In this document: one piece after another, positions 1 through 10,846 of the stretch | Layout: each line of letters begins with the position of its first letter | Position numbering within the stretch: position 1 is the stretch's first letter | Origin: Fictibacillus aquaticus | GTDB taxonomy: Bacteria; Bacillota; Bacilli; Bacillales; Fictibacillaceae | DNA length: 56,957 nt | Direction of reading: 5' to 3' | Assembly: GCF_002245695.1 (NCBI RefSeq) | Contig: NZ_NOII01000007.1 | Coordinates: 1 to 56,957, forward strand | Made by a program: the position numbers and the translations under genes | Notes under the pieces: generated by a model | Seen by the model: the letters and a program-made list of their open reading frames with translations, nothing else | Told to the model about the DNA's origin: nothing | Databases searched by the model: none

Positions 1-20
1 AATTCCTTACCTATGCTTTT

Positions 21-38
21 GTTCAGTTTTCAAAGAAC
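21..38 (-). promoter_or_regulatory. rRNA leader conserved box
   Basis: On the minus strand this reads GTTCTTTGAAAACTGAAC, the motif found in Bacillus rRNA leaders and spacers. It lies downstream of the two promoters at 86-218, so a 16S rRNA gene very probably begins just outside the left edge. This fits the B. subtilis order, in which an rRNA operon follows lysS. No rRNA coding sequence is inside the window. Confidence 0.7.
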
Positions 39-85
39 TTTTTTAACTCGTTTGTTTCAGTGCCGCTCGTTTTGGCGACTTTATT

Positions 86-114
86 ACTTTACCACGCCAC
101 CACTTTCGTGTCAA
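86..114 (-). promoter_or_regulatory. rrn P2 promoter
   Basis: TTGACA (109-114), a 17-bp spacer and TAAAGT (86-91) on the minus strand. The perfect -35 box, the tandem partner about 100 bp upstream and the rRNA leader motif downstream identify it as the proximal promoter of an rRNA operon. Sigma-A dependent by sequence. Confidence 0.8.
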
Positions 115-189
115 CAGTCTTTTAAAAAACATTTTCGTTTGTTTTATCTAGACCGTCACAAGTAAGAAGTTTTCCCGGCGACGAATAAT

Positions 190-218
190 AATATACCACC
201 TATTTTAATCTTAGGCAA
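190..218 (-). promoter_or_regulatory. rrn P1 promoter
   Basis: TTGCCT (213-218), a 17-bp spacer and TATATT (190-195) on the minus strand. This is the distal member of a tandem pair about 104 bp apart, as in most Bacillus rRNA operons. Together with the lysS terminator it fills the 1-407 gap; I see no protein gene there. Confidence 0.7.
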
Positions 219-366
219 TAGGTTTTTCGAAATAACTTCAATAAGTTTTAGTTATTGGTCTTTTCGCTGACGAAAAAGCCTATTCTTACTAGTCTAAAGC
301 CTTTGATGAAGGTTAGGAACCGATCAAAGCACACCCGATTTGCTGCAAAAAAAATCCCTTACAATA

Positions 367-391
367 GAAAAAACCGCCACAAGGACGGTTT
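367..391 (-). terminator. lysS terminator
   Basis: On the minus strand, AAACCGTCC-TTGT-GGCGGTTT followed by a T run: a short GC-rich hairpin with U-tract just after the lysS stop. It separates lysS from the rRNA promoters. Confidence 0.75.
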
Positions 392-407
392 CGTTCTATA
401 TAAGTGT

Positions 408-2331
<1,924 letters not shown>

Positions 2332-2395
2332 GCTCATCTTCCTTCCATCATTTTATACAATGATGCGGTATCCAACGTTGTACTTTCTATAGTGC

Positions 2396-2421
2396 AATAA
2401 AAGCCAGATGTATATCTGGCT
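2396..2421 (-). terminator. Terminator after dusB
   Basis: Perfect 8-bp stem AGCCAGAT-ATAC-ATCTGGCT on the minus strand followed by a short T-rich tail. It lies between dusB and the GreA-like gene and probably ends the folate operon transcript at least partly. Confidence 0.65.
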
Positions 2422-2432
2422 GGTTTGTTTCT

Positions 2433-3425
2433 CTAGCTGATTTTTTGCTGCTGCTCTTCTATCTGGTCCACGTATTCGTATAACAATGAGCTCATGTCTT
2501 CTCTTGTAGACATCTTGTTGATCTCGTTGCGGACATTCCCTGTCTTAGGAAGACCTTTTAAGTACCACGCTGCGTGTTTCCTCATCTCGCGCACTGCTAC
2601 ATCTTCACCTTTCAGTTCGATCAGACGGTCCATGTGCAGCATGCAGATGTTCATCTTTTCACGCGCATCAGGCTCTGGGAGAATCTCTCCGTTTTGCAGG
2701 TATTGAACAGTGCGGTACAGCATCCACGGGTTGCCGAGCGCTGCGCGTCCGATCATGACGCCGTCAACGCCGTACTTGTCGAGCTTTTCCTTTGCTTCTT
2801 GAGGCGTAGAGACGTCCCCATTTCCGATAACCGGGATGGAAACGTTCTGTTTAACTTCTTTAATGATATCCCAGTCTGCGAAGCCTTCATACATCTGGAC
2901 ACGTGTGCGTCCGTGGACGGCAACAGCCGCTCCGCCAGCACGTTCTACTGCCTGCGCATTTCGCACGGCATAAATATGATCCTCATCCCAGCCGATGCGC
3001 ATTTTTACCGTGACCGGCTTTTGCACAGCATCGACTGTCGCTGATACCATCTCATAGATTTTGTCCGGATCTAGAAGCCATTTCGCGCCAGCATCACATT
3101 TCGTGATTTTAGGAACGGGGCACCCCATGTTGATGTCGATAATGTCGGCGTTCGTATGTTTATCTACATACTTCGCTGCCGCAACAAGAGATTCCCGCTC
3201 TCCGCCAAAAATCTGGAGGCTGAGCGGTTTCTCGCGCTCATCCACATATAGCATCTTTAGAGACCTTTCGTTTTCGAGAAGTATCCCTTTGTCACTCACC
3301 ATCTCCGCGCACACAAGACCTGCGCCGAACTCTTTCGCGATCAGACGGAAAGCCGGGTTGCATACCCCCGCCATCGGGGCGAGAACGACAGGATTTTTTA
3401 ACGTAATATCACCGATTTTGAGCAT
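2433..3425 (-). CDS. dusB: tRNA-dihydrouridine synthase
   Basis: FMN-dependent enzyme that reduces uridine to dihydrouridine in the tRNA D-loop, using NADPH. The 330-residue protein has the TIM-barrel Dus signature: LAPMAGVCNPAFR at the N terminus, CAEMVS near residue 40, and DINMGCPVPKITK with the proposed catalytic Cys at residue 102. GNGDVSTPQEA and GVMIGRAALGNPW supply the FMN phosphate-binding loops. It follows yazB at the end of the folate cluster, the position of B. subtilis yacF. A hairpin terminator follows the stop. Confidence 0.95.
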   Translation of the reverse strand: MLKIGDITLKNPVVLAPMAGVCNPAFRLIAKEFGAGLVCAEMVSDKGILLENERSLKMLYVDEREKPLSLQIFGGERESLVAAAKYVDKHTNADIIDINMGCPVPKITKCDAGAKWLLDPDKIYEMVSATVDAVQKPVTVKMRIGWDEDHIYAVRNAQAVERAGGAAVAVHGRTRVQMYEGFADWDIIKEVKQNVSIPVIGNGDVSTPQEAKEKLDKYGVDGVMIGRAALGNPWMLYRTVQYLQNGEILPEPDAREKMNICMLHMDRLIELKGEDVAVREMRKHAAWYLKGLPKTGNVRNEINKMSTREDMSSLLYEYVDQIEEQQQKIS

Positions 3426-3458
3426 TTTTCACCTCTATCCTTTTAACACAATAAAAAT

Positions 3459-3659
3459 CTATCTATTTGCCGTACTGTTTGTAAGTTCTTCTTCTGAGAT
3501 GTTGAGTATATCTGCAATTTTCAGCAGCAGCTCTGGCTTTGGCTTTCGGCTGCCGCGTTCAATTTCTCCTAAAACAGATACGGAGATCCCGGCGCTTTTA
3601 GCGAGACCTTCCTGTGTATGGCCTTTTAGCTTTCGGTAAGCCCGGATGCGCCTTCCCAT
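3459..3659 (-). CDS. yazB: Small XRE-family helix-turn-helix protein
   Basis: A 66-residue protein that is almost entirely one Cro/C1-type helix-turn-helix (TQEGLAKSAGISVSVLGEIERG). It presumably binds DNA; its targets are unknown. I chose the ATG at 3659 because a GGAAGAAG site lies upstream at good spacing; a TTG at 3674 lacks a Shine-Dalgarno sequence. The gene overlaps the 3' end of folK by 34 bases in another frame, so it is translationally embedded in the folate operon, as yazB is in B. subtilis. It could autoregulate the operon, but nothing here shows that. Confidence 0.85.
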   Translation of the reverse strand: MGRRIRAYRKLKGHTQEGLAKSAGISVSVLGEIERGSRKPKPELLLKIADILNISEEELTNSTANR

Positions 3660-4150
3660 TTTATCTTCTTCCAAATGCGTACACCTTCTTTATCTTTCAG
3701 CTCGCAAAGGGCTTCTGAAATTGACATATCCACTCCAGGAATCTGAAGATCTGAAGCGATATCGCTGAGAGGGATAAGTACAAACGAACGCTCGTGCATT
3801 CTCGGATGAGGCACATTCAGCTGTCCGGTCTGTATACTTTCACTATTATACAATAAAATGTCAAGATCTAAAGTTCTAGGTCCCCATTTTTCTTTGCGTT
3901 TTCTTTCCAGTTTCAGCTCTATCTCCTGAGCTTTTGCTAAAATCTGATGCGGATCGCAGTTCGTTTTGAGCAAAAGGGTTAAATTTAAAAAGGCAGGCTG
4001 ATCGGTATAGCCTACCGGGTCTGTCTCATAAATAGGAGAAACACGCTGAACCGATATATCCGGATCAGCATCGAGCAGTTCTATCGCCTTTATTAAATAC
4101 GCTTCTCTGTCGCCGAGATTTGAACCGGCTGATATATAGACGCTATTCAT
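3626..4150 (-). CDS. folK: 2-amino-4-hydroxy-6-hydroxymethyldihydropteridine diphosphokinase
   Basis: Transfers pyrophosphate from ATP to hydroxymethyl-dihydropterin, the step before dihydropteroate synthase. The 174-residue protein has the HPPK signature KWGPRTLDLDILLY, whose two aspartates bind magnesium, and the conserved HPRMHERSFVLIPL segment. The N-terminal YISAGSNLGDRE is also typical. It overlaps folB by 8 bases and yazB by 34, giving tight translational coupling in the order folP-folB-folK. Confidence 0.96.
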   Translation of the reverse strand: MNSVYISAGSNLGDREAYLIKAIELLDADPDISVQRVSPIYETDPVGYTDQPAFLNLTLLLKTNCDPHQILAKAQEIELKLERKRKEKWGPRTLDLDILLYNSESIQTGQLNVPHPRMHERSFVLIPLSDIASDLQIPGVDMSISEALCELKDKEGVRIWKKIKWEGASGLTES

Positions 4151-4508
4151 TGCGTGACCGTTTGATCTCTACAGCAACGGCATCGTAATGACCCGGAATG
4201 GGAGGGTCTGGTTTGATGACTTTAACTGTAACTTCTTCAATAAGAGAGAACCGGGCAAGCAGTGAAGCCGAGATGTTTTCAGCAAGAGTCTCAACGAGCT
4301 TAACCGGCTGGCCCTCCATGATCTCCTTCACCACGCTGTAAATCTCCCCATAGTTCACACTTTTCTCAAGATCGTCCGACCGTCCCGCTTCACGAAGATC
4401 AACTCCTGCGGCAACATCGACCTCAAATCGCTGGCCAAGCTTTGTTTCTTCGGCAAAAACACCGTGATAGCCGTAAAATTTCATGCCGCTCACGTAGATT
4501 GTATCCAT
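4143..4508 (-). CDS. folB: Dihydroneopterin aldolase
   Basis: Converts 7,8-dihydroneopterin to hydroxymethyl-dihydropterin and glycolaldehyde. The 121-residue protein begins with the conserved MKFYGYHGVFAEETKLGQRF and has VNYGEIYSVVKEIMEG and a VKVIKPDPPIPGHYDAV tail containing the substrate-binding region. Its ATG overlaps the folP stop by one base (TAATG) and its end overlaps folK by 8, so it is translated as part of a coupled series. Confidence 0.96.
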   Translation of the reverse strand: MDTIYVSGMKFYGYHGVFAEETKLGQRFEVDVAAGVDLREAGRSDDLEKSVNYGEIYSVVKEIMEGQPVKLVETLAENISASLLARFSLIEEVTVKVIKPDPPIPGHYDAVAVEIKRSRNE

Positions 4509-5356
4509 TAGTCCTGCCTCCTGCCGAGCATCGCATCCATCATTTTAGCCATCCTGGCGATTTCTTTAACATCATGCACGCGTACGATCGTACAGCCGCG
4601 CTCGATTCCAAGACAAACTGTCGCACCTGTCCCTTCCATCCGCTCTGTTACAGGAAGGTCGAGTGTCTTGCCGATCATCGATTTTCTTGATGTTCCGAGC
4701 AGCACAGGATAGCCGAGTGCCACGATTTCATTGAGCCGCCTCATCGTTTCAAGGTTCTGCTCATACGTCTTCACAAATCCGATGCCTGGATCCAAGATTA
4801 TGTTCTCTGGTTTCACTCCTGCACCAGCGGCGATAGCGATACTGTGCTGCAGATCTGCGATAACGTCCTGCATAAAATCTTCATAATCCGTGTTATCACG
4901 GTTATGCATCAGAATAATCGGCACGTCGAGTTCAGCAGCAACGTCCGCCATATCTGGATCTGCTTTCGCACCCCAAACGTCGTTGATGATGTGTGCACCT
5001 GCTTTAATTGCCTGTCGTGCGACCTCCGCTTTATACGTATCGATAGAGATCGGCACTGACACCTCTCTTGCTAGAGCTTCAATTACTGGAATGACCCGTT
5101 TCAGCTCCTCTTCCAAGCCGACTTTCTCCGCTCCAGGACGGGTTGATTCTCCGCCCACATCAATAATATCAGCGCCGTCAGCTACCATTTGCTTCGCATG
5201 TTCGACAGCCGCTTCTATCCGGTTGAACTTGCCGCCGTCTGAGAATGAGTCGGGCGTGGTGTTCAGAATGCCCATTACATACGTCTTTTTAGAAAAATCC
5301 AGTGTATAAGGTCCGGCAGTTATCTTAGAGGTTTTCATTAAAACCGTTTCAGTCAT
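4508..5356 (-). CDS. folP: Dihydropteroate synthase
   Basis: Joins p-aminobenzoate to hydroxymethyl-dihydropterin pyrophosphate; it is the sulfonamide target (called sul in B. subtilis). The 282-residue TIM barrel shows both family signatures: GILNTTPDSFSDGG and DGADIIDVGGESTRPGA, plus DPGIGFVKT and GTSRKSMIG for substrate binding. I chose the ATG at 5356, about 8 bases after a GGTGG site; a GTG at 5368 sits too close to it. The start overlaps the end of pabC by 8 bases. PabA, PabB and PabC, encoded just upstream, supply its p-aminobenzoate. Confidence 0.95.
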   Translation of the reverse strand: MTETVLMKTSKITAGPYTLDFSKKTYVMGILNTTPDSFSDGGKFNRIEAAVEHAKQMVADGADIIDVGGESTRPGAEKVGLEEELKRVIPVIEALAREVSVPISIDTYKAEVARQAIKAGAHIINDVWGAKADPDMADVAAELDVPIILMHNRDNTDYEDFMQDVIADLQHSIAIAAGAGVKPENIILDPGIGFVKTYEQNLETMRRLNEIVALGYPVLLGTSRKSMIGKTLDLPVTERMEGTGATVCLGIERGCTIVRVHDVKEIARMAKMMDAMLGRRQD

Positions 5357-6227
5357 GGTGGTGTCCACCCTTTCTTAGTTCGTCCATTGAAAGAAGGCTG
5401 TATTTGTTTGCATCATATTTTCTCTGTAAAAACTCGGTCATCTTCCCGGCACTTCCCGGAAAACGGGTGCCAGCAAACGAACAGACAGGCACGATTTCCT
5501 GAATCGAATTAGTCAGGAACACTTCGTCCGCCTGCAGAAGTTCCTCTATTTTATAATGCCCTACCTCGGCTGGAATGTTGAGCGTGTCCGCCAATAGGAG
5601 GATAAACTGTCTCGTGATGCCGTTCAGAATACCTGTGCTGACCGCAGGAGTGAAAAGAGTGCCGTCCTTCATCCAAAAGATGTTGGACACGCACCCTTCT
5701 GCAATATCGCCTTCTTTTGTCAGGAAGAGACCTTCTTGATTCAGAGGATCAGCCAGTTCTCTTTTTCCGAGGATGCTATTTAAGTAATGATGAGACTTGA
5801 TCCGCTCATTGCCTTCAGGTGTGTTTCTAGCCGTCTTCAGAAGAACGAGTTCTTTTTCTGCAGAATACACGCCAGTCAGCGGTTTTCCATAAAGGATTAC
5901 CGTTGGATGTTCATAGCTCCCCGTCTGCAGGCCGATCTCGCCTATTCCTGCTGAAACGTTAAACCGTATATACGCATCTTCCCATCCGTTTTTCTGCAAA
6001 AGGTCCCGTACAAGCTGCGCGGCTTCCTCAACAGCGAACGTTTTAGAAATGTTCAGCTCTTCAAGTGCCTTGTTCAGCCTGTTGATATGATCCTCGAGCA
6101 AAAAAGGATGGCCGCCGTATGTTCGAAACGTCTCAAACACGCCGAGTCCATACATGTAACCATGATCAAATGGCGAAATAACGGCTTCTTCTTTTTTGAC
6201 CAGTTTCCCATTTAGACTGACATACAT
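5349..6227 (-). CDS. pabC: Aminodeoxychorismate lyase
   Basis: PLP-dependent lyase that splits 4-amino-4-deoxychorismate into p-aminobenzoate and pyruvate. The 292-residue protein is a fold-type IV PLP enzyme: [15 protein letters not shown] near the N terminus, the lysine-containing [18 protein letters not shown] in the middle, [14 protein letters not shown], and a [13 protein letters not shown] segment near the C terminus. D-amino acid and branched-chain aminotransferases share this fold, but position after pabB-pabA decides the assignment. Its start overlaps pabA by 16 bases and its end overlaps folP. Confidence 0.93.
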   Translation of the reverse strand: MYVSLNGKLVKKEEAVISPFDHGYMYGLGVFETFRTYGGHPFLLEDHINRLNKALEELNISKTFAVEEAAQLVRDLLQKNGWEDAYIRFNVSAGIGEIGLQTGSYEHPTVILYGKPLTGVYSAEKELVLLKTARNTPEGNERIKSHHYLNSILGKRELADPLNQEGLFLTKEGDIAEGCVSNIFWMKDGTLFTPAVSTGILNGITRQFILLLADTLNIPAEVGHYKIEELLQADEVFLTNSIQEIVPVCSFAGTRFPGSAGKMTEFLQRKYDANKYSLLSMDELRKGGHHHD

Positions 6228-6802
6228 GGTTCACCTTTATAAGCCGTAATAAAATTACGCAGCAGCTGCATCCCCTCATCCGTCAAAATGGACTCAGGGT
6301 GGAACTGGACGCCTTCAATCGCGAACTCACGATGGCGGATTCCCATGATCTCGCCTTCTTCTGTCCAAGAAGTAACTTCAAAGCAGGATGGCAGCGTTTC
6401 TTTCTTCACGATAAGCGAATGGTAGCGCGCAGCTTGGAACGGCTGACTCAACCCGCTGTATACGGTCTTCCCGTCATGATGAACCATAGATGTTTTGCCG
6501 TGCATGAGCCGTTCTGCGCGGATAACGTCGCCACCGAAAGCCTGGGCCATCGCCTGCTGTCCTAAACATACGCCGAAGATCGGGATCTTACCGGCAAAAT
6601 GCAGGATCGCATCCATGCTGATGCCCGCTTCGTCCGGTGAGCAGGGTCCAGGGGAAATCATGAGAAAATCCGGATTCAACTGCTCTATCTCAGCTATTGT
6701 AATTTCATCATTTCGCTTAACGATCAGCTCTTCGCCAAGCTCTCCTAAATACTGTACAAGATTGTAAGTGAATGAATCATAGTTATCGATCATTAAAATC
6801 AT
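6212..6802 (-). CDS. pabA: Glutamine amidotransferase of ADC/anthranilate synthase
   Basis: Releases ammonia from glutamine for PabB; in B. subtilis the same subunit also serves anthranilate synthase (TrpE), and the same dual role is likely here. The 196-residue class I amidotransferase has the nucleophile motif [15 protein letters not shown] and the catalytic His-Glu motif [14 protein letters not shown]. The ATG at 6802 follows a strong AAGGAGGG site and overlaps the pabB stop as ATGA; longer in-frame extensions lie inside pabB and lack a ribosome site. Confidence 0.94.
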   Translation of the reverse strand: MILMIDNYDSFTYNLVQYLGELGEELIVKRNDEITIAEIEQLNPDFLMISPGPCSPDEAGISMDAILHFAGKIPIFGVCLGQQAMAQAFGGDVIRAERLMHGKTSMVHHDGKTVYSGLSQPFQAARYHSLIVKKETLPSCFEVTSWTEEGEIMGIRHREFAIEGVQFHPESILTDEGMQLLRNFITAYKGEPCMSV

Positions 6803-8238
6803 GACATTTCCCTCCTTGGATACTCTGCTTTCATCTCGCTCTCCTCTTTCGCGCGCCAAAGCACTTCCGCTTTCTTCAGTGACTCTTTGTACTCGGCGGC
6901 AGGCTCAGAATCGATCACGATTCCCGCTCCTGCCTGCACATGCGCGATACCTTCCTTAGCTGTTATCGTCCTGATGACGATATTCATTTCCATATCACCA
7001 TTGTAGCCGATCCATCCGATCGAGCCGGTATAAAGCCCGCGCCGGACCGGTTCGAGTTCTTCGATGATCTCCATCGTCCGTACTTTCGGAGCTCCTGTAA
7101 TCGTGCCTCCAGGAAAAGTCGCCTTAAGGCAGTCAAACGCATCCACATCGTCCCGCAGCTTGCCGCGGACATTTGAAACGATATGCATGACGTGAGAGTA
7201 CCGTTCGATCACCATAAACTCGTCCACTTCCACGGTTCCGTATGCACACACCTTGCCAAGATCGTTTCTCTCAAGATCGACAAGCATCACATGCTCTGCC
7301 CGCTCTTTTTCGTTGTTGATCAAAGTCTCTGCGAGCTCAAGATCTTCCTCTTCCGTCCGCCCGCGCGGCCTGGTGCCTGCGATCGGCCGTGTAGAAGCTG
7401 TTTTACCTTTCTTTTTCACGAGCAATTCAGGAGATCCGCTCACGATTTCAAAAGACGGTGCTTGAATGTAACTCATATATGGTGATGGGTTAATCCGGCG
7501 CAGCTCTTTATAAATGCTGAACGGTTCGGTCATGAGCGGCTTTGACTGCCTTACTGACAGGTTCACTTGAAACACATCACCCGCAGCGATGTACTCCTGA
7601 ATCCTCTCAACTGCTTCCATGAAGGATTCCTCTGTCATCGAAACGAAAAGTTCATCAGGATTTATATCATCCTTTACGATAAATTGTTTTTCCGCAAGAT
7701 CATCCGCATCACAGCTTGTCCACCTTTTTACAAGGTCGTTCAGCCGTTCATTTGCACTAAGTTCATTGCCGAAGCGGTCATTCACGATAATCCACAGTGT
7801 TTCTGTTTCATGCTCATAAACGAACACATCATCGAACACGTAAAAAAATAAATCCGGCATATCCAAGTCATCTATCGCAGTTTCCGGCAGCTTTTCGATC
7901 TCTCTTGCCACATCGTAGCTGACGTAGCCGATCGCTCCGCCCGCAAACTCTGGCAGGCCGTGAACCGGATCACTTATATAATCAGCGAACCAATTTTTCA
8001 TGCTGTCTAGCAGAGGACCTTCTACCTGTGTTGTTCCTTGCTTGTCGATGATTGTCAGCATATTGCCTTTGCCCTCAAGAACAGCGAATGGGTTCATGCC
8101 CATTATCGAATACTTGCCCGCCCGGCCGCTTTCAAGCAGCACCCGGTGCTCCTCATGCTGTGATACCTGCTCGAATTTATTGAACCAGTCATTGCGACCG
8201 ATCATTATCGTCTCATACACCGTGACCGTCTGCTTCAC
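6799..8238 (-). CDS. pabB: Aminodeoxychorismate synthase component I
   Basis: Chorismate-utilising subunit that, with PabA, makes 4-amino-4-deoxychorismate for folate. The 479-residue protein has the chorismate-binding domain with [11 protein letters not shown] at 285-295, [14 protein letters not shown] and [13 protein letters not shown]. coli PabB has a nucleophilic Lys in PIKGT; here the residue is Ala, as in anthranilate synthases and several other PabB proteins. TrpE is therefore an alternative by motif, but length and the pabA-pabC-folP neighbours favour PabB. The start is GTG at 8238 after TTAGGAG. It is the first gene of the folate operon; a TACAAT -10 lies upstream with no good -35. 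Confidence 0.93.
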   Translation of the reverse strand: MKQTVTVYETIMIGRNDWFNKFEQVSQHEEHRVLLESGRAGKYSIMGMNPFAVLEGKGNMLTIIDKQGTTQVEGPLLDSMKNWFADYISDPVHGLPEFAGGAIGYVSYDVAREIEKLPETAIDDLDMPDLFFYVFDDVFVYEHETETLWIIVNDRFGNELSANERLNDLVKRWTSCDADDLAEKQFIVKDDINPDELFVSMTEESFMEAVERIQEYIAAGDVFQVNLSVRQSKPLMTEPFSIYKELRRINPSPYMSYIQAPSFEIVSGSPELLVKKKGKTASTRPIAGTRPRGRTEEEDLELAETLINNEKERAEHVMLVDLERNDLGKVCAYGTVEVDEFMVIERYSHVMHIVSNVRGKLRDDVDAFDCLKATFPGGTITGAPKVRTMEIIEELEPVRRGLYTGSIGWIGYNGDMEMNIVIRTITAKEGIAHVQAGAGIVIDSEPAAEYKESLKKAEVLWRAKEESEMKAEYPRREMS

Positions 8239-8359
8239 TATTCATACACTCCTAAAATGAAACTTCTGCCTATATTGTACATGAGGAGTGCCGATGGTAA
8301 CACACCTTTAACAAAAACAAAATGATGGAAATATGTTCGCAGCTACTTAAAAATCAATT

Positions 8360-8720
8360 CTGTTTCTAAAGAAATCAATGAAGCGGTTGATCTCCGTTTC
8401 AGGCGCACGCTTTCCGCGGGGGCGTGGCGAAAAGCAGAAACGGCTCGTTCAGCCCCGACCAGCAAAAGGGAAAGGGGGCCGGTAAGTCGCTCTTTGACTT
8501 ATTGGACACTTGCCCTTTTGACCTCGAGGGGCTAGCCGTTTTCTGCTGGACAGGTGAGCCCCTTTGCCGCTGCGCGGCCTAAAGGGTCTCACCTGACCGC
8601 TCGTCCCCCAGGATAAGGAAGGCTACGTAGCAAGACATCGCACGAAGAAAATGTGCCTTTCATTTTCGAGGAGTCGGCACCTTCCACTCCGATCAACTTT
8701 ATCAATGATGAATTCAAGAT
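8360..8720. repeat. Hairpin element copy A, with nested insertions
   Basis: Largest copy of a dispersed intergenic hairpin family (other copies near 11722, 23411, 27891, 37119, 48892). The core runs from GTTGATC at 8386 to GATCAAC at 8697, and shares GCACGCTTTCCGCGGGG and GTCGGCACCTT with the other copies. It is 312 bp instead of about 127 bp because extra sequence is inserted at two places (see the hairpin at 8433-8547, and a segment near 8610-8670 flanked by AGGA). It fills the gap between pabB and cysK; I see no gene there. Confidence 0.8.
8433..8547. repeat. Nested long hairpin inside copy A
   Basis: Arms AGCAGAAACGGCT (8433-8445) and AGCCGTTTTCTGCT (ends 8547) pair around further inner stems: AGCCCC with GGGGCT, AAAAGGG with CCCTTTT, and TAAGTC with GACTTA. 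This gives a multi-level foldback of about 115 bp. It is absent from the other copies of the family, so it looks like an element inserted into an element. Confidence 0.75.
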
Positions 8721-8828
8721 GATTATGTGAATGTTATTGAAGTTTAATCCGAAAAATTTCTAATGTATTTGTCTTTGAAGCTTACACCTCTAAGACAAAT
8801 ACATTGAACTTTCCCATCCACCCTAATG

Positions 8829-8855
8829 AAAAAAAGCCCCCGCAGAGGCTTTTGA
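8829..8855 (-). terminator. cysK terminator
   Basis: On the minus strand AAAAGCCTC-TGC-GGGGGCTTT with a T run, directly after the cysK stop. Confidence 0.8.
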
Positions 8856-8858
8856 GCT

Positions 8859-9788
8859 TTATTGATCTTCAAACTGATATAGCGGTGTGCTTAGGTAGCG
8901 TTCTCCGTTACTTGGGATGATCGCGAGTACTTTTTTCCCTTTACCAAGTTTTTTCGCGGTTTCGATAGCAGCATAAATAGCTGCGCCTGAAGAGATTCCT
9001 CCGAGCAAACCTTCTTCTCTAGCTGCGCGGCGCGCGTATTCAAACGCCTTATCGTTCGACACTTGGATCACTTCATCGTAAATATCCGTGTTCAGGATGT
9101 CCGGAACAAATCCTGCGCCAATTCCCTGAATTTTATGAGGACCAGGCTTTCCGCCTGAAAGAACCGGAGAATCCTGCGGCTCAACTGCGACGATTTGGAT
9201 GCCAGGATACTGATCCTTCAGCACTTTGCCCGCTCCTGTAATCGTTCCGCCTGTTCCGATACCCGATACAAAGGCATCCAATCCGTCAGGAAACTGCTTT
9301 AAGATTTCCTGTCCTGTTGTGGCGCGGTGGACCTCAGGATTGGCTTCGTTCTTAAACTGCTGAGGCATGAAGTAGCCCTTTTCCTTAGAAAGCTCCTCAG
9401 CCTTGCGGATCGCGCCGCCCATTCCTTCAGGTCCAGGAGTGAGCACTAATTCAGCTCCATATGCGCGAAGCAGGTTTCGGCGTTCCATACTCATCGTTTC
9501 AGGCATTACAAGAACACTCTTGTATCCTTTTGCAGCAGCGACCATTGCTAATCCTATCCCCGTGTTGCCGCTTGTTGGCTCGATAATCGTGTCGCCCTCT
9601 TTAAGTGCGCCATCTTTTTCTGCCGCTTCGATCATGGCGAGAGCAATCCTGTCCTTAACACTGCTCCCTGGGTTCATGAACTCTAGCTTCAAATAAATGT
9701 CCGCTACATTTTCGTCAACGATTCTGTTCAGCTTTACTACAGGTGTTTGACCAATTAGCTCTGTTATCGATTGTGCCACTCTTGCCAT
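8859..9788 (-). CDS. cysK: Cysteine synthase (O-acetylserine sulfhydrylase)
   Basis: PLP enzyme that makes cysteine from O-acetylserine and sulfide. The 309-residue protein shows the PLP lysine in [11 protein letters not shown] (Lys45), the substrate loop [11 protein letters not shown] and the phosphate-binding [14 protein letters not shown] at 9788 lies 8 bases after AGGAG; the GTG at 9797 is only 2 bases from it. It is monocistronic: a strong promoter upstream (9827-9856) and a terminator downstream. B. subtilis cysK is controlled by CymR; I could not identify a CymR site with confidence. Confidence 0.96.
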   Translation of the reverse strand: MARVAQSITELIGQTPVVKLNRIVDENVADIYLKLEFMNPGSSVKDRIALAMIEAAEKDGALKEGDTIIEPTSGNTGIGLAMVAAAKGYKSVLVMPETMSMERRNLLRAYGAELVLTPGPEGMGGAIRKAEELSKEKGYFMPQQFKNEANPEVHRATTGQEILKQFPDGLDAFVSGIGTGGTITGAGKVLKDQYPGIQIVAVEPQDSPVLSGGKPGPHKIQGIGAGFVPDILNTDIYDEVIQVSNDKAFEYARRAAREEGLLGGISSGAAIYAAIETAKKLGKGKKVLAIIPSNGERYLSTPLYQFEDQ

Positions 9789-9826
9789 TTTCACCACTCC
9801 TAAAACCGAGTATTTTTATTGGATAA

Positions 9827-9856
9827 ATTGTATCAATTTTAAAAGAAGACTGTCAA
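9827..9856 (-). promoter_or_regulatory. cysK promoter, sigma-A
   Basis: TTGACA (9851-9856), an 18-bp spacer and TACAAT (9827-9832) preceded by TGA, an extended -10. It is positioned about 40 bases upstream of the cysK ATG. Confidence 0.75.
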
Positions 9857-9926
9857 TTTTAAGAAACTGAGCGATTTCTTATTCATCATACGGCATTAAG
9901 GCTTTTTTCATGCCTACTCACCATAT

Positions 9927-9953
9927 TAAAAAAGAACCCTAAGCTGGGCTCTT
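9927..9953 (-). terminator. hslO terminator
   Basis: AAGAGCCC-AGCTTA-GGGTTCTT followed by T residues on the minus strand, overlapping the hslO stop codon. Confidence 0.8.
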
Positions 9954-10834
9954 TACTTTGCTTCTTTTTGAAGTTCTCTTAATTCCTCATCTGTGAAAAC
10001 ATAAGACGTGCTGCAGAAATGGCAATTCGCCTCTGCCTCACCGTCTTCGTCAATAATGGCCTGCAGTTCATCAGCACCTAAGCTGATAAGCGCACTCGCA
10101 AATCGTTCTTTTGAGCATGTGCACTGAAACTTTACAGGGCTTTTCTCAAGAATTTTTACGTTTTCTTCGCCAAGTAGCTCAAACAAAATTTCTTCAGGCG
10201 TAAGGCCCTTATCGATCAGCTTCGAAATCGGCGGTATCGCTTTGATTCTTTCTTCCAGAAGATCAATCACTGCATCTGCCGCATTCGGCATAACTTGAAC
10301 AACAAATCCGCCAGCAGCTTTAATAGTGTTGTCCGGATTCACCAGCACACCAACACCTACTGATGAAGGCACCTGTTCCGATGAAGCAAAGTAATACGTG
10401 AAATCTTCTCCAAGTTCACCTGAAACGAGCGGTACAGACCCGGTAAATTTCTCGCGCAGCCCAATATCTTTAACGACCGATAAAAATCCGTCCCGCCCGA
10501 CAGCACGCGCTACATCCAGCTTGCCTTGGCTGTTCAGTTCAAAGTGTGTCTGCGGATTAGTAACATACCCGCGCGTCTCTCCAAGCGTGTTAGAATCCAC
10601 GATAATCACACCGATCGGACCGCCGCCTTCGATTTTCACGGTGATCTTATTATCTTCACCTTTAAGCATCGCGGCCATCATCGTCGTTGCCGTCATCGCC
10701 CGACCGAGGGCAGCTGACGCGGTCGGCCATGTGCCGTGGCGTCTTTGCCCTTCGTTTACCATATCTGTAGTGCTGATCGCATAAGCTCGAATCTGCCCGT
10801 CAAACGCAAGTGCTTTTATTAAATAGTCGTTCAT
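9953..10834 (-). CDS. hslO: Redox-regulated chaperone Hsp33
   Basis: Holdase chaperone that becomes active when oxidation releases zinc from its C-terminal cysteine centre. The 293-residue protein carries the four zinc ligands as CTC (Cys238, Cys240) and CHFC (Cys271, Cys274), preceded by the Hsp33 core with [18 protein letters not shown] near residue 45. It follows coaX by 12 bases and probably shares its transcript, the same order as B. subtilis yacB-yacC. Confidence 0.96.
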   Translation of the reverse strand: MNDYLIKALAFDGQIRAYAISTTDMVNEGQRRHGTWPTASAALGRAMTATTMMAAMLKGEDNKITVKIEGGGPIGVIIVDSNTLGETRGYVTNPQTHFELNSQGKLDVARAVGRDGFLSVVKDIGLREKFTGSVPLVSGELGEDFTYYFASSEQVPSSVGVGVLVNPDNTIKAAGGFVVQVMPNAADAVIDLLEERIKAIPPISKLIDKGLTPEEILFELLGEENVKILEKSPVKFQCTCSKERFASALISLGADELQAIIDEDGEAEANCHFCSTSYVFTDEELRELQKEAK

Positions 10835-10846
10835 GAGGTTACCCCT

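Noticed and set aside
2338-2395. Strong promoter for the GreA-like gene and lysS
   Set aside because: Only TTGCAC-17-TGGATA and a CATCATT inverted repeat are visible; too weak to list as a feature.
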